Source: JAGOUU01 sp964609155
Lineage (GTDB): Bacteria; Pseudomonadota; Gammaproteobacteria; JAGOUU01
Assembly: GCA_964609155.1 (NCBI GenBank)
Contig: CAZSRF010000005.1
Location: forward strand, 9,696 to 73,695
Reading direction: 5' to 3'
Length of the DNA: 64,000 nucleotides
This document shows positions 15,789 to 25,866 of the stretch, piece by piece. The notes below the pieces were generated by a model that did no database searches, was not told the origin of the DNA, and saw only the letters and a program-made list of their open reading frames with translations. The translations under genes and the position numbers were made by a program. Positions within the stretch are counted from its first letter, which is position 1, and each line of letters starts with the position of its first letter.

Positions 15789-16913
15789 TTATATTTTTTG
15801 TCCTTTTAATTCTTTTAACTTAATAGCAATGTTTACTAAGCAAAGCAAAATTAAAGCAGGATAAATAATACTTAATACTGGCACAGCTGCAGCCATAATT
15901 TTATCAAAACCAAAAATAGCTACAATATACATAGTTATTAATACTGAATAGACACAGATATTACGAGAAATTTTTTCTTTGAATACTATCTCATGAAAAA
16001 ACTCTGTTGTTACTTCAGCCAATGCAGAAGCCGTTGTTAAACAAGCAAAAGTTATACAGACCCCAACAAATAATGAACCATATTGCCCTAAAACCAAATA
16101 AGAAACTTTACCTAATAAAGCTGCAGTTTCTACCCCTTGTAGCGCATGAGCATGCGTTGCTGCGACGAAGATAAAGCCCATATAGACCAAGCTGATTAAA
16201 ACTGCACCTATGCAACAGGCCCAAAGCGTCATCCGCATGATTTCTCGATGAGATACCATACCAACTTCTGCACACTTATGTTGAATATTTTTATACGCAA
16301 CCGTACAGAAAAACAAAGAAGCTAATAAGTCCATAGTACTATAGCCTTTTATAATCGCATGATTAAAGATCTCCGAAGCACTACTAGCCACAGGTATAAT
16401 AGGGTTAGCAAGCGCCAATCCCAAAATAATTAACGTTGTAAAAGTTGCTATCTTAACAGGTGATAAGACCAAGCCGATAATATCTATCACACGAGATTTT
16501 TTAGAAATCACTAAATAAACTAGAAAAAAGTAGATAAAGTCGAAAACATAAACGTTATCCAAAGGCCTAGGCAGCATAGTTGATAACGTTTCAAAAGCAA
16601 TGGTTTCTGTCCTCGGTGCGGCAAAAAGTGGACCAATAAATAAAATTAAAAACGTAATAACAATAAACGCGGGTACTCGTCCAATTCGTTCAAAAAACTC
16701 CCAGTAATTTCCTTGGTACAAAGCCCCAGCAAAAAGGCCAATAAAGGGAACCCCTACTCCCGAAATAAGAAATCCTAATAAACCAATCCAAGTATATTGC
16801 CCAGATGTGCTTCCTAATTCTAAAGGGAAAATCATGTTACCAGCACCAAAAAACATAGCAAATAGCGCCAAGCCCGTGGGTAATATTACTTTGGTTTTAG
16901 TCGATATACTCAT
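15789..16913 (-). CDS. brnQ: Branched-chain amino acid carrier (BrnQ/LIVCS family)
   Basis: The 374-residue protein is a polytopic membrane protein beginning with FAMFFGAGNMIFP, the diagnostic N-terminal motif of sodium-coupled Leu/Ile/Val carriers. About eleven hydrophobic helices are visible. It is shorter than E. coli BrnQ (about 440 residues), and the C-terminal helix region appears trimmed. It ends 13 bp before trmJ and may be co-transcribed with it. Confidence 0.88.
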   Translation of the reverse strand: MSISTKTKVILPTGLALFAMFFGAGNMIFPLELGSTSGQYTWIGLLGFLISGVGVPFIGLFAGALYQGNYWEFFERIGRVPAFIVITFLILFIGPLFAAPRTETIAFETLSTMLPRPLDNVYVFDFIYFFLVYLVISKKSRVIDIIGLVLSPVKIATFTTLIILGLALANPIIPVASSASEIFNHAIIKGYSTMDLLASLFFCTVAYKNIQHKCAEVGMVSHREIMRMTLWACCIGAVLISLVYMGFIFVAATHAHALQGVETAALLGKVSYLVLGQYGSLFVGVCITFACLTTASALAEVTTEFFHEIVFKEKISRNICVYSVLITMYIVAIFGFDKIMAAAVPVLSIIYPALILLCLVNIAIKLKELKGQKI

Positions 16914-17114
16914 TATTTATCTCGCTTTATTGTTTCTGTACGTTACTAGACCGATATGACTTACACCCGGTCTAGCAATCATATTACACGTTAGAGATAT
17001 TCACAAGTCATCTTTTCTACTGGTTTCTAAAATGTGCTTGACAGAATTGTCTAGCCATTACAAAAAATTTAGAGCCTCTCAAATAAAGCCACAACACGCT
17101 ATAATTTGATTAAC

Positions 17115-17612
17115 TTAAAAAGGAATATCATCGTCAAAATTGCCATCTAATACTGGTTCTGCTGCAGGGTGATTCCCAGCATTACCAGATGGTGCATATC
17201 CCATATTTCCAGCAGCAGGGTTATAGCTATTATCCATCATCGGATCATAAGCAGTATTCGCACCTTGACCAGGTCCGCGACTATCCAACATTTGCATATC
17301 GCTACCAACTATCTCAGTAGTATATCTGTCAATACCATTTTTATCTTGCCATTTTCTTGTTTGTAAGCGACCTTCTATGTAAATCTTAGCACCCTTTTTT
17401 AAATACTCTGCTGCAATCTCGCCCAAACGATTAAATAATACGACACGATGCCACTCTGTACGCTCTTGAGTTTGTCCTGTTTGCTTATCTTTCCATCCTT
17501 CGCTGGTTGCGACGCTCAACGTTGCAACTGCGCCACCACTTGGCATATAGCGAACTTCCGGATCAGCACCTAAATTGCCAACAATAATTACTTTATTAAT
17601 ACCTCTTGCCAT
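17115..17612 (-). CDS. ssb: Single-stranded DNA-binding protein
   Basis: The 165-residue protein has a complete OB fold (residues 1-110: RGINKVIIVGNLGADPEVRY through TRKWQD). A Gly/Asn/Pro-rich linker follows, then the acidic tip FDDDIPF that docks partner proteins. It coats single-stranded DNA in replication and repair. Its first 25 bp overlap the end of the upstream MFS gene. The MFS-ssb pair faces uvrA, an order also found in other gammaproteobacteria. Confidence 0.98.
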   Translation of the reverse strand: MARGINKVIIVGNLGADPEVRYMPSGGAVATLSVATSEGWKDKQTGQTQERTEWHRVVLFNRLGEIAAEYLKKGAKIYIEGRLQTRKWQDKNGIDRYTTEIVGSDMQMLDSRGPGQGANTAYDPMMDNSYNPAAGNMGYAPSGNAGNHPAAEPVLDGNFDDDIPF

Positions 17613-18829
17613 TTCATTCCCCTATTTAAATTAAAATAAATTATTAACAACCAAAAAACTGCCCAAATCATACCCAGTAAAAAGACAGAAACTAAGCTAA
17701 AATAATTAAACAAGACACCAGCTAATGCTCCACCCAACATCGGTCCTAAAAATTGAGCTGTAGAATATACACCCATCACTGCTCCCTTATTATTTTTTGG
17801 TGCAACTTTTGAGATAAGAGAAGGCAGACTAGCTTCTAAAATATTGAACCCCACAAAAAATAATATTAATCCAGCTATTATACCCCAAAATTTACCATTT
17901 AATAGCCACAAAATTGTCTCTGCTAATATTAATATTAGTACAGAAAACAAAATTGCTTTTTTCTGCTGTTGCTTTTTTTCGGCAACAATTAGTATCGGTA
18001 ACATAACTAAAACTGCTAGAACAAAAACTGTAATATATATCCAAGCTTGTTGCTGGCTTGTTAATCCAAGATGCCTAAAAATTATAGGGATAGCAACAAA
18101 ATTAGCCATCAAGATACCATGTAAAGTAAAAACACTAAAACTTAATATTTTAATTAATTTATAAATATCTTTACTAACTTTTGTGGTCTTAACAGCGTTG
18201 AATAATGACCTTAAATTTTCAGGTAGTATCATATTACTACTAACATTTACGTGAGTTTCTAAACTAGGTGTAGGTGTCACTAACCATAAAATAGCTAGTA
18301 TGGGCACAACCAAACCCGCGACTACATAGAAAATATTCTGTACTGATATTATCGTATTTAACGTAGGTCCTAGAATAAAAGCAAGCATGAAAGCACTACC
18401 AATGCTCATCCCCATCACAGCCATCGCTTTTGTTCGCGATTCTTCAGAGGTTAAATCAGAAAGCAAGGCCATTGTAGCACCTGAAATAGCTCCAGTACCT
18501 TGCAAAGCCCTGCCCAATATAACTAACAAAATATTTTGACTGCTACCCGCAACCACGCTACCTAATAAAAAAAGCAGTAATCCTAGAGTTATTACTTTTT
18601 TTCGTCCCATGTAATCTGATAGAATACCAAACGGCAGTTGAAATATTGCTTGCGTTAAGCCATAGATCCCCATGGCGAAGCCAATTAATAATGGCGTTGA
18701 ATTATCCAAACTTTGCAAATACGGGGAAAATACTGGGATAATTATAAATAAACCTAACATCCTAAACGCTAATATACAAGCTAAGCTTAAAACTGCTTTG
18801 CGCTCAACTGGATTGAACATGAACAACAT
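17588..18829 (-). CDS. MFS transporter, drug-efflux type
   Basis: The 413-residue protein has twelve hydrophobic helices in two halves. The MFS loop signature GILSDYMGRKKVI follows helix 2, and a motif-C-like ALLSDLTSEESR region lies further on. It is probably a proton-driven efflux pump; the substrate is unknown. The start at 18829 has no clear ribosome-binding site, and the ATG three codons later is equally possible. It is divergent from uvrA by 43 bp and overlaps ssb. Confidence 0.9.
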   Translation of the reverse strand: MLFMFNPVERKAVLSLACILAFRMLGLFIIIPVFSPYLQSLDNSTPLLIGFAMGIYGLTQAIFQLPFGILSDYMGRKKVITLGLLLFLLGSVVAGSSQNILLVILGRALQGTGAISGATMALLSDLTSEESRTKAMAVMGMSIGSAFMLAFILGPTLNTIISVQNIFYVVAGLVVPILAILWLVTPTPSLETHVNVSSNMILPENLRSLFNAVKTTKVSKDIYKLIKILSFSVFTLHGILMANFVAIPIIFRHLGLTSQQQAWIYITVFVLAVLVMLPILIVAEKKQQQKKAILFSVLILILAETILWLLNGKFWGIIAGLILFFVGFNILEASLPSLISKVAPKNNKGAVMGVYSTAQFLGPMLGGALAGVLFNYFSLVSVFLLGMIWAVFWLLIIYFNLNRGMKWQEVLIK

Positions 18830-18872
18830 CTTTTATATATCTAAATTAATAAGCAGACTATTGTAACTCTTT

Positions 18873-21698
18873 ATGCAAAATATTACTATCCAAGGCGCAA
18901 GAACTCATAATCTTAAAAATTTGACTCTTACGTTACCCCGCGATAAATTAATTGTCATCACTGGACCTTCTGGCTCTGGAAAATCTTCTTTAGCGTTTGA
19001 TACATTGTACGCCGAAGGACAAAGACGTTATGTAGAATCTTTATCTGCTTATGCTAGGCAGTTTTTATCCATGATGGAAAAACCTGATGTTGATCACATC
19101 GAAGGATTGTCTCCTGCAATTTCTATAGAGCAAAAATCTACCTCTCATAATCCTCGCTCAACAGTTGGAACCATTACAGAAATCTATGATTATTTAAGGC
19201 TTTTATTTGCCAGAGTTGGAGTACCTGTTTGTCCACAACATAAAACTGAACTTCAGGCTCAAACTGTAACACAAATGGTCGATACAGTCTTATCTTTAAA
19301 AGAAGATACTAAATTAATGCTACTAGCCCCATTAGTGCGAGATCGTAAAGGCGAGTATCTTAAATTATTTAATGATCTTCATAAACAAGGTTATATCCGA
19401 GCCCGTATCAATGGTAAGATTTATGAACTTGACGATCTAAGCAATCTTCCAACCCTTGCAAAAAATAAAAAGCACACAATAGAAGTGGTAATTGACCGTT
19501 TTAAAGTACGCCCTGATATTAAAACTCGCTTGGCCGATTCTTTTAATACTGCTTTAAAATTAAATAATGAAATAGTCTATATAGGATATATTGATGAAGA
19601 AAAACCTGACATTTTATTCTCAGCAACATATTCATGCCCTTTTTGCGGCTATAATCTAACCGAGCTTGAGCCGAGACTGTTTTCTTTTAATAGCCCTCAT
19701 GGTGCTTGTGCAACCTGTGACGGCTTGGGTGTAAGGGAATATTTTGATCCAAAAAAAATCATCCCAGACTCAAGTTTATCTTTATCCTCAGGCGCCATCA
19801 AAGGCTGGGACGGCCGTAATACTTATTATATGCAGATGCTACAATCCATTGCTGCACATTATAAGTTTTCTATGGATACACCTTTTGAAAAATTAAATAC
19901 TAAAATTAAAGATATAATTTTATATGGCAGCAACAAAGATAAAATTAATTTTATCTTTACTAATCAAAATGGTGGTGAACGGACTCGTAAATTTATTTTC
20001 GAAGGGGTTATTAATAATTTTACTCGTCGTTATCGCGAAACAGACTCTAACCTTATCCGTGAGACTGTAAGCAAATATCTATCTAAACAACCATGCCCTG
20101 ACTGTGAAGGGACCAGACTGTGTGAAAAAGCACGTAATGTTTATATTAATAAAAATAATTTAACCGATATCTCTGAATTAACTATTGAACAAGCTTTAGA
20201 TTTATTTAATAGTTTAATTCTAAAAGGCGCCAAAGCCACTATAGCAGATAAAATAGTTAAAGAAATTATTGCACGACTACAGTTTTTATATAATGTCGGA
20301 CTAGATTATTTAAATCTTAATCGTAGCGCGGATAGCCTATCAGGTGGTGAAGCTCAGAGAATTAGACTTGCCAGTCAAATTGGCGCAGGTTTGGTTGGCG
20401 TTATGTATATATTAGACGAACCTACCATTGGTTTGCATCAACGAGATAATGATAAATTAATAAGAACATTAAATCATCTAAAAAATCTTGGGAATACAGT
20501 CATAGTCGTTGAACATGATCAAGACGTCATGTTAAGTGCTGATTATATTTTAGACATTGGCCCTGGAGCTGGTATTCACGGTGGTGAAATCATCGCACAA
20601 GGAACACCTAATGAAATTAAAAAAAACAAAAGCTCCATTACTGGCATGTACCTGTCAGGCAAAAAGTCTATAGCGATACCTCAATCTCGGAACAAAAGCA
20701 ATCCTAATAAACAGCTTTCTATAACAGGAGCCTGTGCTAATAATTTAAAAAACGTTTCTATAGATATCCCTGTGGGTTTATTTACATGTATTACCGGTGT
20801 CTCTGGTTCAGGCAAGTCTACTTTAATAAATGATACATTATACCCCTATATAGCCAATAGATTAAATAATGCTAGCTTGACAGTATCGGCTGTACAAGAA
20901 ATTTCAGGGGTAGAATACTTTGACAAAGTTATTGATATCGACCAAAGCCCTATTGGTCGAACCCCAAGATCTAACCCTGCAACCTACACAGGGCTTTTTA
21001 CACCCATCCGAGAGCTTTATGCTGGAACACAAGAAGCACGTGCACGCGGTTATGAAATAGGAAGATTTAGCTTTAATGTTAAAGGTGGGCGTTGTGAGGG
21101 CTGTCAAGGTGATGGTTTAATTAAAGTTGAAATGCACTTTTTACCTGATATCTATGTAACATGTGATCACTGCCAAGGTAAACGTTACAATCGTGAAACT
21201 TTAGAAATAACATATAAAGGTAAGAATATCAATCAAGTGCTAGATATGATCGTTGAAGAAGCTTATGATTTTTTTAAAGCTGTCCCCGCATTAGAAAAAA
21301 AATTAAAAACTCTTATAGATGTAGGACTTGGGTATATCCATTTAGGCCAAAGTGCTACAACTTTATCAGGTGGTGAAGCACAACGTGTAAAATTAGCCAA
21401 AGAATTATCTAAACGTGATACAGGAAGTACTTTATATATTTTAGACGAGCCTACTACTGGGCTGCATTTTCAAGATATTGAATTATTATTAAAAATAATT
21501 CACGAACTACGCGATCGTGGTAATACTATTGTTATTATAGAACACAATCTAGATGTGATAAAAACCGCTGATTGGATTATCGACTTAGGCCCTGATGGTG
21601 GTTTTAAGGGTGGTGAAATAATTGCTGCTGGCACTCCTGAAGATATCAGTAAGAATAAAAAATCAAAAACAGGGTTTTATTTAAAAGATTATTTATAA
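18873..21698 (+). CDS. uvrA: Excinuclease ABC subunit A
   Basis: The 941-residue protein is full length. It has a first Walker A GPSGSGKSS at 31-39, zinc-finger cysteines from Cys255 (CPFC...CATC), a first ABC signature LSGGEAQR and a second Walker A GVSGSGKST near 642. A second zinc finger starts at Cys741 (CEGC...CDHC) and a second LSGGEAQR with LDEPTTGL follows. UvrA dimers with UvrB find bulky DNA lesions in nucleotide excision repair. The gene is transcribed alone and is convergent with ahcY. Confidence 0.99.
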   Translation: MQNITIQGARTHNLKNLTLTLPRDKLIVITGPSGSGKSSLAFDTLYAEGQRRYVESLSAYARQFLSMMEKPDVDHIEGLSPAISIEQKSTSHNPRSTVGTITEIYDYLRLLFARVGVPVCPQHKTELQAQTVTQMVDTVLSLKEDTKLMLLAPLVRDRKGEYLKLFNDLHKQGYIRARINGKIYELDDLSNLPTLAKNKKHTIEVVIDRFKVRPDIKTRLADSFNTALKLNNEIVYIGYIDEEKPDILFSATYSCPFCGYNLTELEPRLFSFNSPHGACATCDGLGVREYFDPKKIIPDSSLSLSSGAIKGWDGRNTYYMQMLQSIAAHYKFSMDTPFEKLNTKIKDIILYGSNKDKINFIFTNQNGGERTRKFIFEGVINNFTRRYRETDSNLIRETVSKYLSKQPCPDCEGTRLCEKARNVYINKNNLTDISELTIEQALDLFNSLILKGAKATIADKIVKEIIARLQFLYNVGLDYLNLNRSADSLSGGEAQRIRLASQIGAGLVGVMYILDEPTIGLHQRDNDKLIRTLNHLKNLGNTVIVVEHDQDVMLSADYILDIGPGAGIHGGEIIAQGTPNEIKKNKSSITGMYLSGKKSIAIPQSRNKSNPNKQLSITGACANNLKNVSIDIPVGLFTCITGVSGSGKSTLINDTLYPYIANRLNNASLTVSAVQEISGVEYFDKVIDIDQSPIGRTPRSNPATYTGLFTPIRELYAGTQEARARGYEIGRFSFNVKGGRCEGCQGDGLIKVEMHFLPDIYVTCDHCQGKRYNRETLEITYKGKNINQVLDMIVEEAYDFFKAVPALEKKLKTLIDVGLGYIHLGQSATTLSGGEAQRVKLAKELSKRDTGSTLYILDEPTTGLHFQDIELLLKIIHELRDRGNTIVIIEHNLDVIKTADWIIDLGPDGGFKGGEIIAAGTPEDISKNKKSKTGFYLKDYL

Positions 21699-21740
21699 AT
21701 TTGTAAATTTAAATATCTATACTGCTAATCTTGCCTACAA

Positions 21741-23096
21741 TTAGTATCTATAGTATTCCGGTTTATAGGGGCCATCTACAGATAAACTTAAATATTCTGC
21801 CTGCTCTTTATTTAATTTTGTTAATTTCACACCTAATCTATCTAGATGTAATCTAGCAACTTTCTCGTCTAATACTTTAGGTAACACATACACTTTGTTT
21901 TCGTATTTTTTTGAGTTTTGCCATAATTCTAGTTGGGCTAAAACTTGATTAGTGAAAGAATTTGACATAACAAAACTAGGATGACCAGTAGCACAACCCA
22001 AATTTACTAATCTACCCTCTGCTAATAATATAAGTTTTTTACCGTTGGGGAGTATAACATGATCTACTTGCGGTTTTATGTTATCCCATTTATATTTTCT
22101 AATGCTTGATATATCTATTTCTGAATCGAAATGTCCTATATTACATAAAATAACTTGATCTCTCATTTTCAACATATGTTCATGAGTAATCACACGAACA
22201 TTCCCAGTAGCAGTTACAAAGATATCTGCTTTGTCACAAGCTTCTTCCATTGTGACGACACGGTAACCTTCCATCACTGCTTGTAACGCACAAATAGGAT
22301 CAATTTCTGTTACCCATACTGTTGCACCTAATGCCCTTAATGACTGAGTGCAGCCTTTACCAACATCACCATAACCTAGTACCACAGCTATTTTACCAGC
22401 AATCATTACATCGGTAGCTCGTTTGATACCATCTAATAAGCTTTCACGACAACCATATAAATTATCAAATTTAGACTTTGTTACTGAATCATTAACATTA
22501 AATGCCGGAACCTTAAGTTGATTATTCTTTTCCATTTCATATAATCTATGCACACCTGTTGTAGTTTCTTCTGATATGCCTTTTATATTTTTTAATAACT
22601 CTGGATATTTTTCATGCACTAAGACTGTCAGATCACCACCATCATCTAATAATAGATTTGGCTGCCAATCATTAGGTCCCTTTAATGTCTGCTCAACACA
22701 CCACCAATATTCCTCTTCGGTCTCGCCCTTCCATGCAAAAACTGGCACACCCCGTTCGGCAACAGCAGCTGCAGCATGATCTTGAGTAGAAAAGATATTA
22801 CATGATGACCAACGAACCTCAGCACCAAGCTCAACCAACGTTTCAATCAACACGGCAGTCTGAATGGTCATATGCAAACAGCCTGCTATTTTAGCATTCT
22901 TTAGGGGTTTTTGCAGACCGTATTCTGCTCTTAACGCCATTAGTCCTGGCATCTCAGTTTGAGCTATATTAATTTCTTTGCGACCCCATTGCGCTAACGT
23001 GATATCTTTTACTTTGAAATCTAAATTTTTAGTATTAACCTGATCTTGATTAGGTACACTCGATTTAGTAGTCACTGAGTTCATATGTTTTCTCAT
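21741..23096 (-). CDS. ahcY: Adenosylhomocysteinase
   Basis: The 451-residue enzyme hydrolyses S-adenosylhomocysteine to adenosine and homocysteine. It shows the substrate-domain HMTIQTAV, NLLLDDGGD and the NAD-binding GYGDVGKG, then the C-terminal KPEYYRY that closes over NAD of the partner subunit. The ATG four codons downstream (23084) has a better-placed GGATGAG upstream and may be the true start. I see no recognisable SAH riboswitch in the 190-bp leader. Confidence 0.97.
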   Translation of the reverse strand: MRKHMNSVTTKSSVPNQDQVNTKNLDFKVKDITLAQWGRKEINIAQTEMPGLMALRAEYGLQKPLKNAKIAGCLHMTIQTAVLIETLVELGAEVRWSSCNIFSTQDHAAAAVAERGVPVFAWKGETEEEYWWCVEQTLKGPNDWQPNLLLDDGGDLTVLVHEKYPELLKNIKGISEETTTGVHRLYEMEKNNQLKVPAFNVNDSVTKSKFDNLYGCRESLLDGIKRATDVMIAGKIAVVLGYGDVGKGCTQSLRALGATVWVTEIDPICALQAVMEGYRVVTMEEACDKADIFVTATGNVRVITHEHMLKMRDQVILCNIGHFDSEIDISSIRKYKWDNIKPQVDHVILPNGKKLILLAEGRLVNLGCATGHPSFVMSNSFTNQVLAQLELWQNSKKYENKVYVLPKVLDEKVARLHLDRLGVKLTKLNKEQAEYLSLSVDGPYKPEYYRY

Positions 23097-23289
23097 CCAT
23101 GAGTATATTAATTGTTTTATGTTATCTGAAAATGAAAAAAAATAGAAGAATAAAATTAAACTTACAATATATTATGATTACTCATATCTATTAGGTTTAT
23201 AACCTATCAGAGCTTGCGTAACGGCATAATATCTACTACATTCAAAAAAGTGTTATAAACAATCAATCCAATTTTAACATACATTAAAC

Positions 23290-24018
23290 ATGATGAAAGA
23301 AAACATTAGTTATCTTATTTTAGCTGCTACGCTTAGCCCTATATCATTGTATGCAATTAGTTTACAAGACGGCTCCATTTCAGCTGAGTTTGGTGGATAC
23401 ACAACTCCCTATCATAATGATCCCATGGTAAATATAACAGGACTAGCGGGAAATAAATATAAATCTAAAAATAAGGTTGATACAAATCTTCTTGTTGGCG
23501 TTAATTATTTATTAAACATAAATACATTTGCTTCTAATCAATTTACAACTAGCTATGGACTTAGCAGTTATTATATGGGCCGCACTAAAGAATCCGGGAA
23601 AATTTTTCAGGAATTAATATTTCCTAATCTATCTTATAAATACAATGTAAGTCATTTTTCTATTTATGCAACTACTAAGATACAAACCCTAAATTTAGCT
23701 CCAGCATATGACATGAACCTTAATTTTGGTCTGGGTCCTAATTTTGTTAGCAGTTATAAATATAGCGAGAAGACCCTAGATAACATCACAATACCAAGTG
23801 ACTCGTTTACCAATCAAACTACTACTAATTTAAGTTTTAATCTTGGCGCTGGATTAAAGATAAATAACCTTCTGAATGGCCAACCCTTGGAGTGTGGTTA
23901 TAAGTTCTTTTATCTAGGTGAAGGCAGTCTAAAAAAGAATAATTCGCAGATAATTAACAAACTTAAAACTGGCACCCTATATGCAAATGCCCTCACTTGC
24001 ACATTTACTGTAGCATAA
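23290..24018 (+). CDS. Exported protein, probable outer-membrane beta-barrel
   Basis: The 242-residue protein has a signal peptide of about 22 residues ending near LYAIS. The mature part is made of alternating polar/hydrophobic stretches rich in Tyr, Asn, Ser and Thr (for example TSYGLSSYYMG, HFSIYATTKIQTL, NLSFNLGAGL), the pattern of amphipathic beta-strands. It ends in a strand YANALTCTFTVA but without the classic terminal Phe. No family is recognised. The next exported gene starts 23 bp downstream, suggesting co-transcription. Confidence 0.7.
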   Translation: MMKENISYLILAATLSPISLYAISLQDGSISAEFGGYTTPYHNDPMVNITGLAGNKYKSKNKVDTNLLVGVNYLLNINTFASNQFTTSYGLSSYYMGRTKESGKIFQELIFPNLSYKYNVSHFSIYATTKIQTLNLAPAYDMNLNFGLGPNFVSSYKYSEKTLDNITIPSDSFTNQTTTNLSFNLGAGLKINNLLNGQPLECGYKFFYLGEGSLKKNNSQIINKLKTGTLYANALTCTFTVA

Positions 24019-24041
24019 TAACTTTTAATCAAGGATTGATC

Positions 24042-24899
24042 ATGAATACTTTTTTAAAGAAATCACTTTTTCTTGTATGTACAATCTCATCTGTGTATGC
24101 AAATCCATTTTTTAATGTAACAAGTACAGTTGATACTCTATCTATTAATACAACAAATAATACATTTTATAATACTGCTGGAATCAAAATTAAAACTCCT
24201 TTTGTAAATATAGCTAATCCGGGAGTGAATTGCACAATGGCTAGCAATGGTTACTGCATTTTTTCTGTTGGTGGTCAATCAGCTACTCAAATCACCATGG
24301 CTGGCTTAGGAAGCAGTGTTGTTGATTTTGCTTTATGTTTAAATGGCCATGGTGCATTATCGTGTCAAAATTATCAGGTAAAAAAACCTATTAATTTAGA
24401 TAATGCTGATTTTAACTTTTATGATCTCAAACAAGATTTAGAAAGTCCATACCGCGCTTTTTCAGTAGTCCCGGCTGGGGTTACAGATGGTGCATTCAAT
24501 AGTTTTGCAACAACACCAACTAATGGGGACTATGCCATTGTTACAGGATTTGATGGCGCAGGTCCCGGACACATACGACTAGGTAAAGACTTACCAGCTG
24601 GATATTCGACTATTACTTTTGATTAGAGAGCAGGTTGGGATCTTGTTCCTTATGGTGCAACTATAGATAGAACATTTAAAGTTAGGATTGAGCCTTATGG
24701 CGGTGGCGATGCCCTACAAGAAACACTGATACTCACAGCTTTCGCTGGAACAAATGTTAATGATACTGGAGCACAAACAGCAACTGTTGATATTTCAAGC
24801 TTTGCCGGACGCTCCATTAGGGTTGTATTTGACTGGTATGTTCCGCAAGTCTTTACTGGTCCAGCATTATTCCAACTTGATAACGTGAATATTTTTTAA
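24042..24899 (+). pseudogene. Exported beta-sandwich protein interrupted by an amber codon
   Basis: The ATG at 24042 has AAGGA 6 bases upstream and a signal peptide ending at VYA-NP. The frame stops at TAG 24624-24626 (codon 195), but the same frame then stays open for 90 codons to TAA at 24897-24899. The downstream part reads RAGWDLVPYGATIDRTFKV and ends LFQLDNVNIF, the close of a lectin/carbohydrate-binding-like beta sandwich. The join falls inside a predicted strand (ITFD-stop-RAGWDL). A single point mutation of a Tyr, Gln or Trp codon explains it. Readthrough or a sequencing error are alternatives. Confidence 0.8.
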
Positions 24900-24942
24900 A
24901 TAGAATAGAACAAACAAACATAATTAGCATTGATACCTACTA

Positions 24943-25791
24943 TTAGTACCTGGGTACTGGCACCATTCCAGCAATGGTGTGTGATGCAGCACTGCTGGAG
25001 CCATATGTGAATACTACTGTGGGTACGTAAGTCAAACCATAACTGGGCACTGAACCAGACACACGTGCACTTGCAACTGTAGGTGCATAAGCGTGTGTCA
25101 AAGTTGAGGCTGGTCTCGCTGAAATACTAGGGGCTCCCAAGTAGATAGTCAAAAAACTATAAGTCTTATCAGCACGACGAGATACAGTTACTCGATAACC
25201 ACTTTTAGCAAAATGAGTAAACTGAATGTATAATGCTCGAGCTAAAACGTCATCTAAGCAACTACGAATATCATATCTAGTATAACACCCAGCTAAATCA
25301 ACCCTCACGCCTTTGCTTGGATCCCGTAAGTCTATGTCAGGAGCAACAGCAACTGCTTCTGTCATAGCTTTGAAAAGTGATAGCGCATAACCTTCTACTA
25401 ATTTATTTCTTCCGCGCACTACTGCAGCCCGTAAAATGTTGCCTAGCTCTGTATCAGAAAACTTAGGGTTATGAAAAGGCAACCTAAAGCTCACCTCCCC
25501 CATGAAGCCGCGGAAATCAGAGCAGATAATACCTGCTCCACCTAGTTTTTCGATTATATGCTTCCGCATCTCCTCGAACCAATGAGAGGTACTACTAGAA
25601 AGCATGCCTGTACCAAAAATATAGTCCTTTGTGCTACTATTAGGTAAGTTGCTAAAAGCTCTCTCAATCTCTTCAGTAAGTGCGGGAAGAAAACTAGTTT
25701 GCCAGCTTCTTTCTAGATCTTGTTCTAGCTCTTTATTTTTAGCTTTTAACTTCGCAATCGCTAGTGCAGCTGATTCTTGTGGCACACCCAT
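24943..25791 (-). CDS. Hypothetical protein, no recognised domain
   Basis: I do not recognise this 282-residue protein. It starts with a short coiled coil (LKAKNKELEQDLERSW) and continues as a mixed alpha/beta domain to about residue 220. That part contains FRGFMGEVSFRLPFHNP and a helix with many Ala/Arg. It ends in a Ser/Thr/Pro/Val/Tyr-rich low-complexity tail closing PVPRY. It has no signal peptide or membrane helix. It stands alone between an exported-protein pair and parC, like other lone genes of unknown function here, so a secreted effector is possible. Confidence 0.65.
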   Translation of the reverse strand: MGVPQESAALAIAKLKAKNKELEQDLERSWQTSFLPALTEEIERAFSNLPNSSTKDYIFGTGMLSSSTSHWFEEMRKHIIEKLGGAGIICSDFRGFMGEVSFRLPFHNPKFSDTELGNILRAAVVRGRNKLVEGYALSLFKAMTEAVAVAPDIDLRDPSKGVRVDLAGCYTRYDIRSCLDDVLARALYIQFTHFAKSGYRVTVSRRADKTYSFLTIYLGAPSISARPASTLTHAYAPTVASARVSGSVPSYGLTYVPTVVFTYGSSSAASHTIAGMVPVPRY

Positions 25792-25866
25792 AATAACATC
25801 TCATGTGAATACAAATATTATGGGCAATTATAACATTCAAGTCTTTTGGATCAAGATTATCAAATA

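Noticed and set aside
23097..23289. SAH riboswitch upstream of ahcY
   Set aside because: I could not find the conserved SAH aptamer core in this AT-rich leader.
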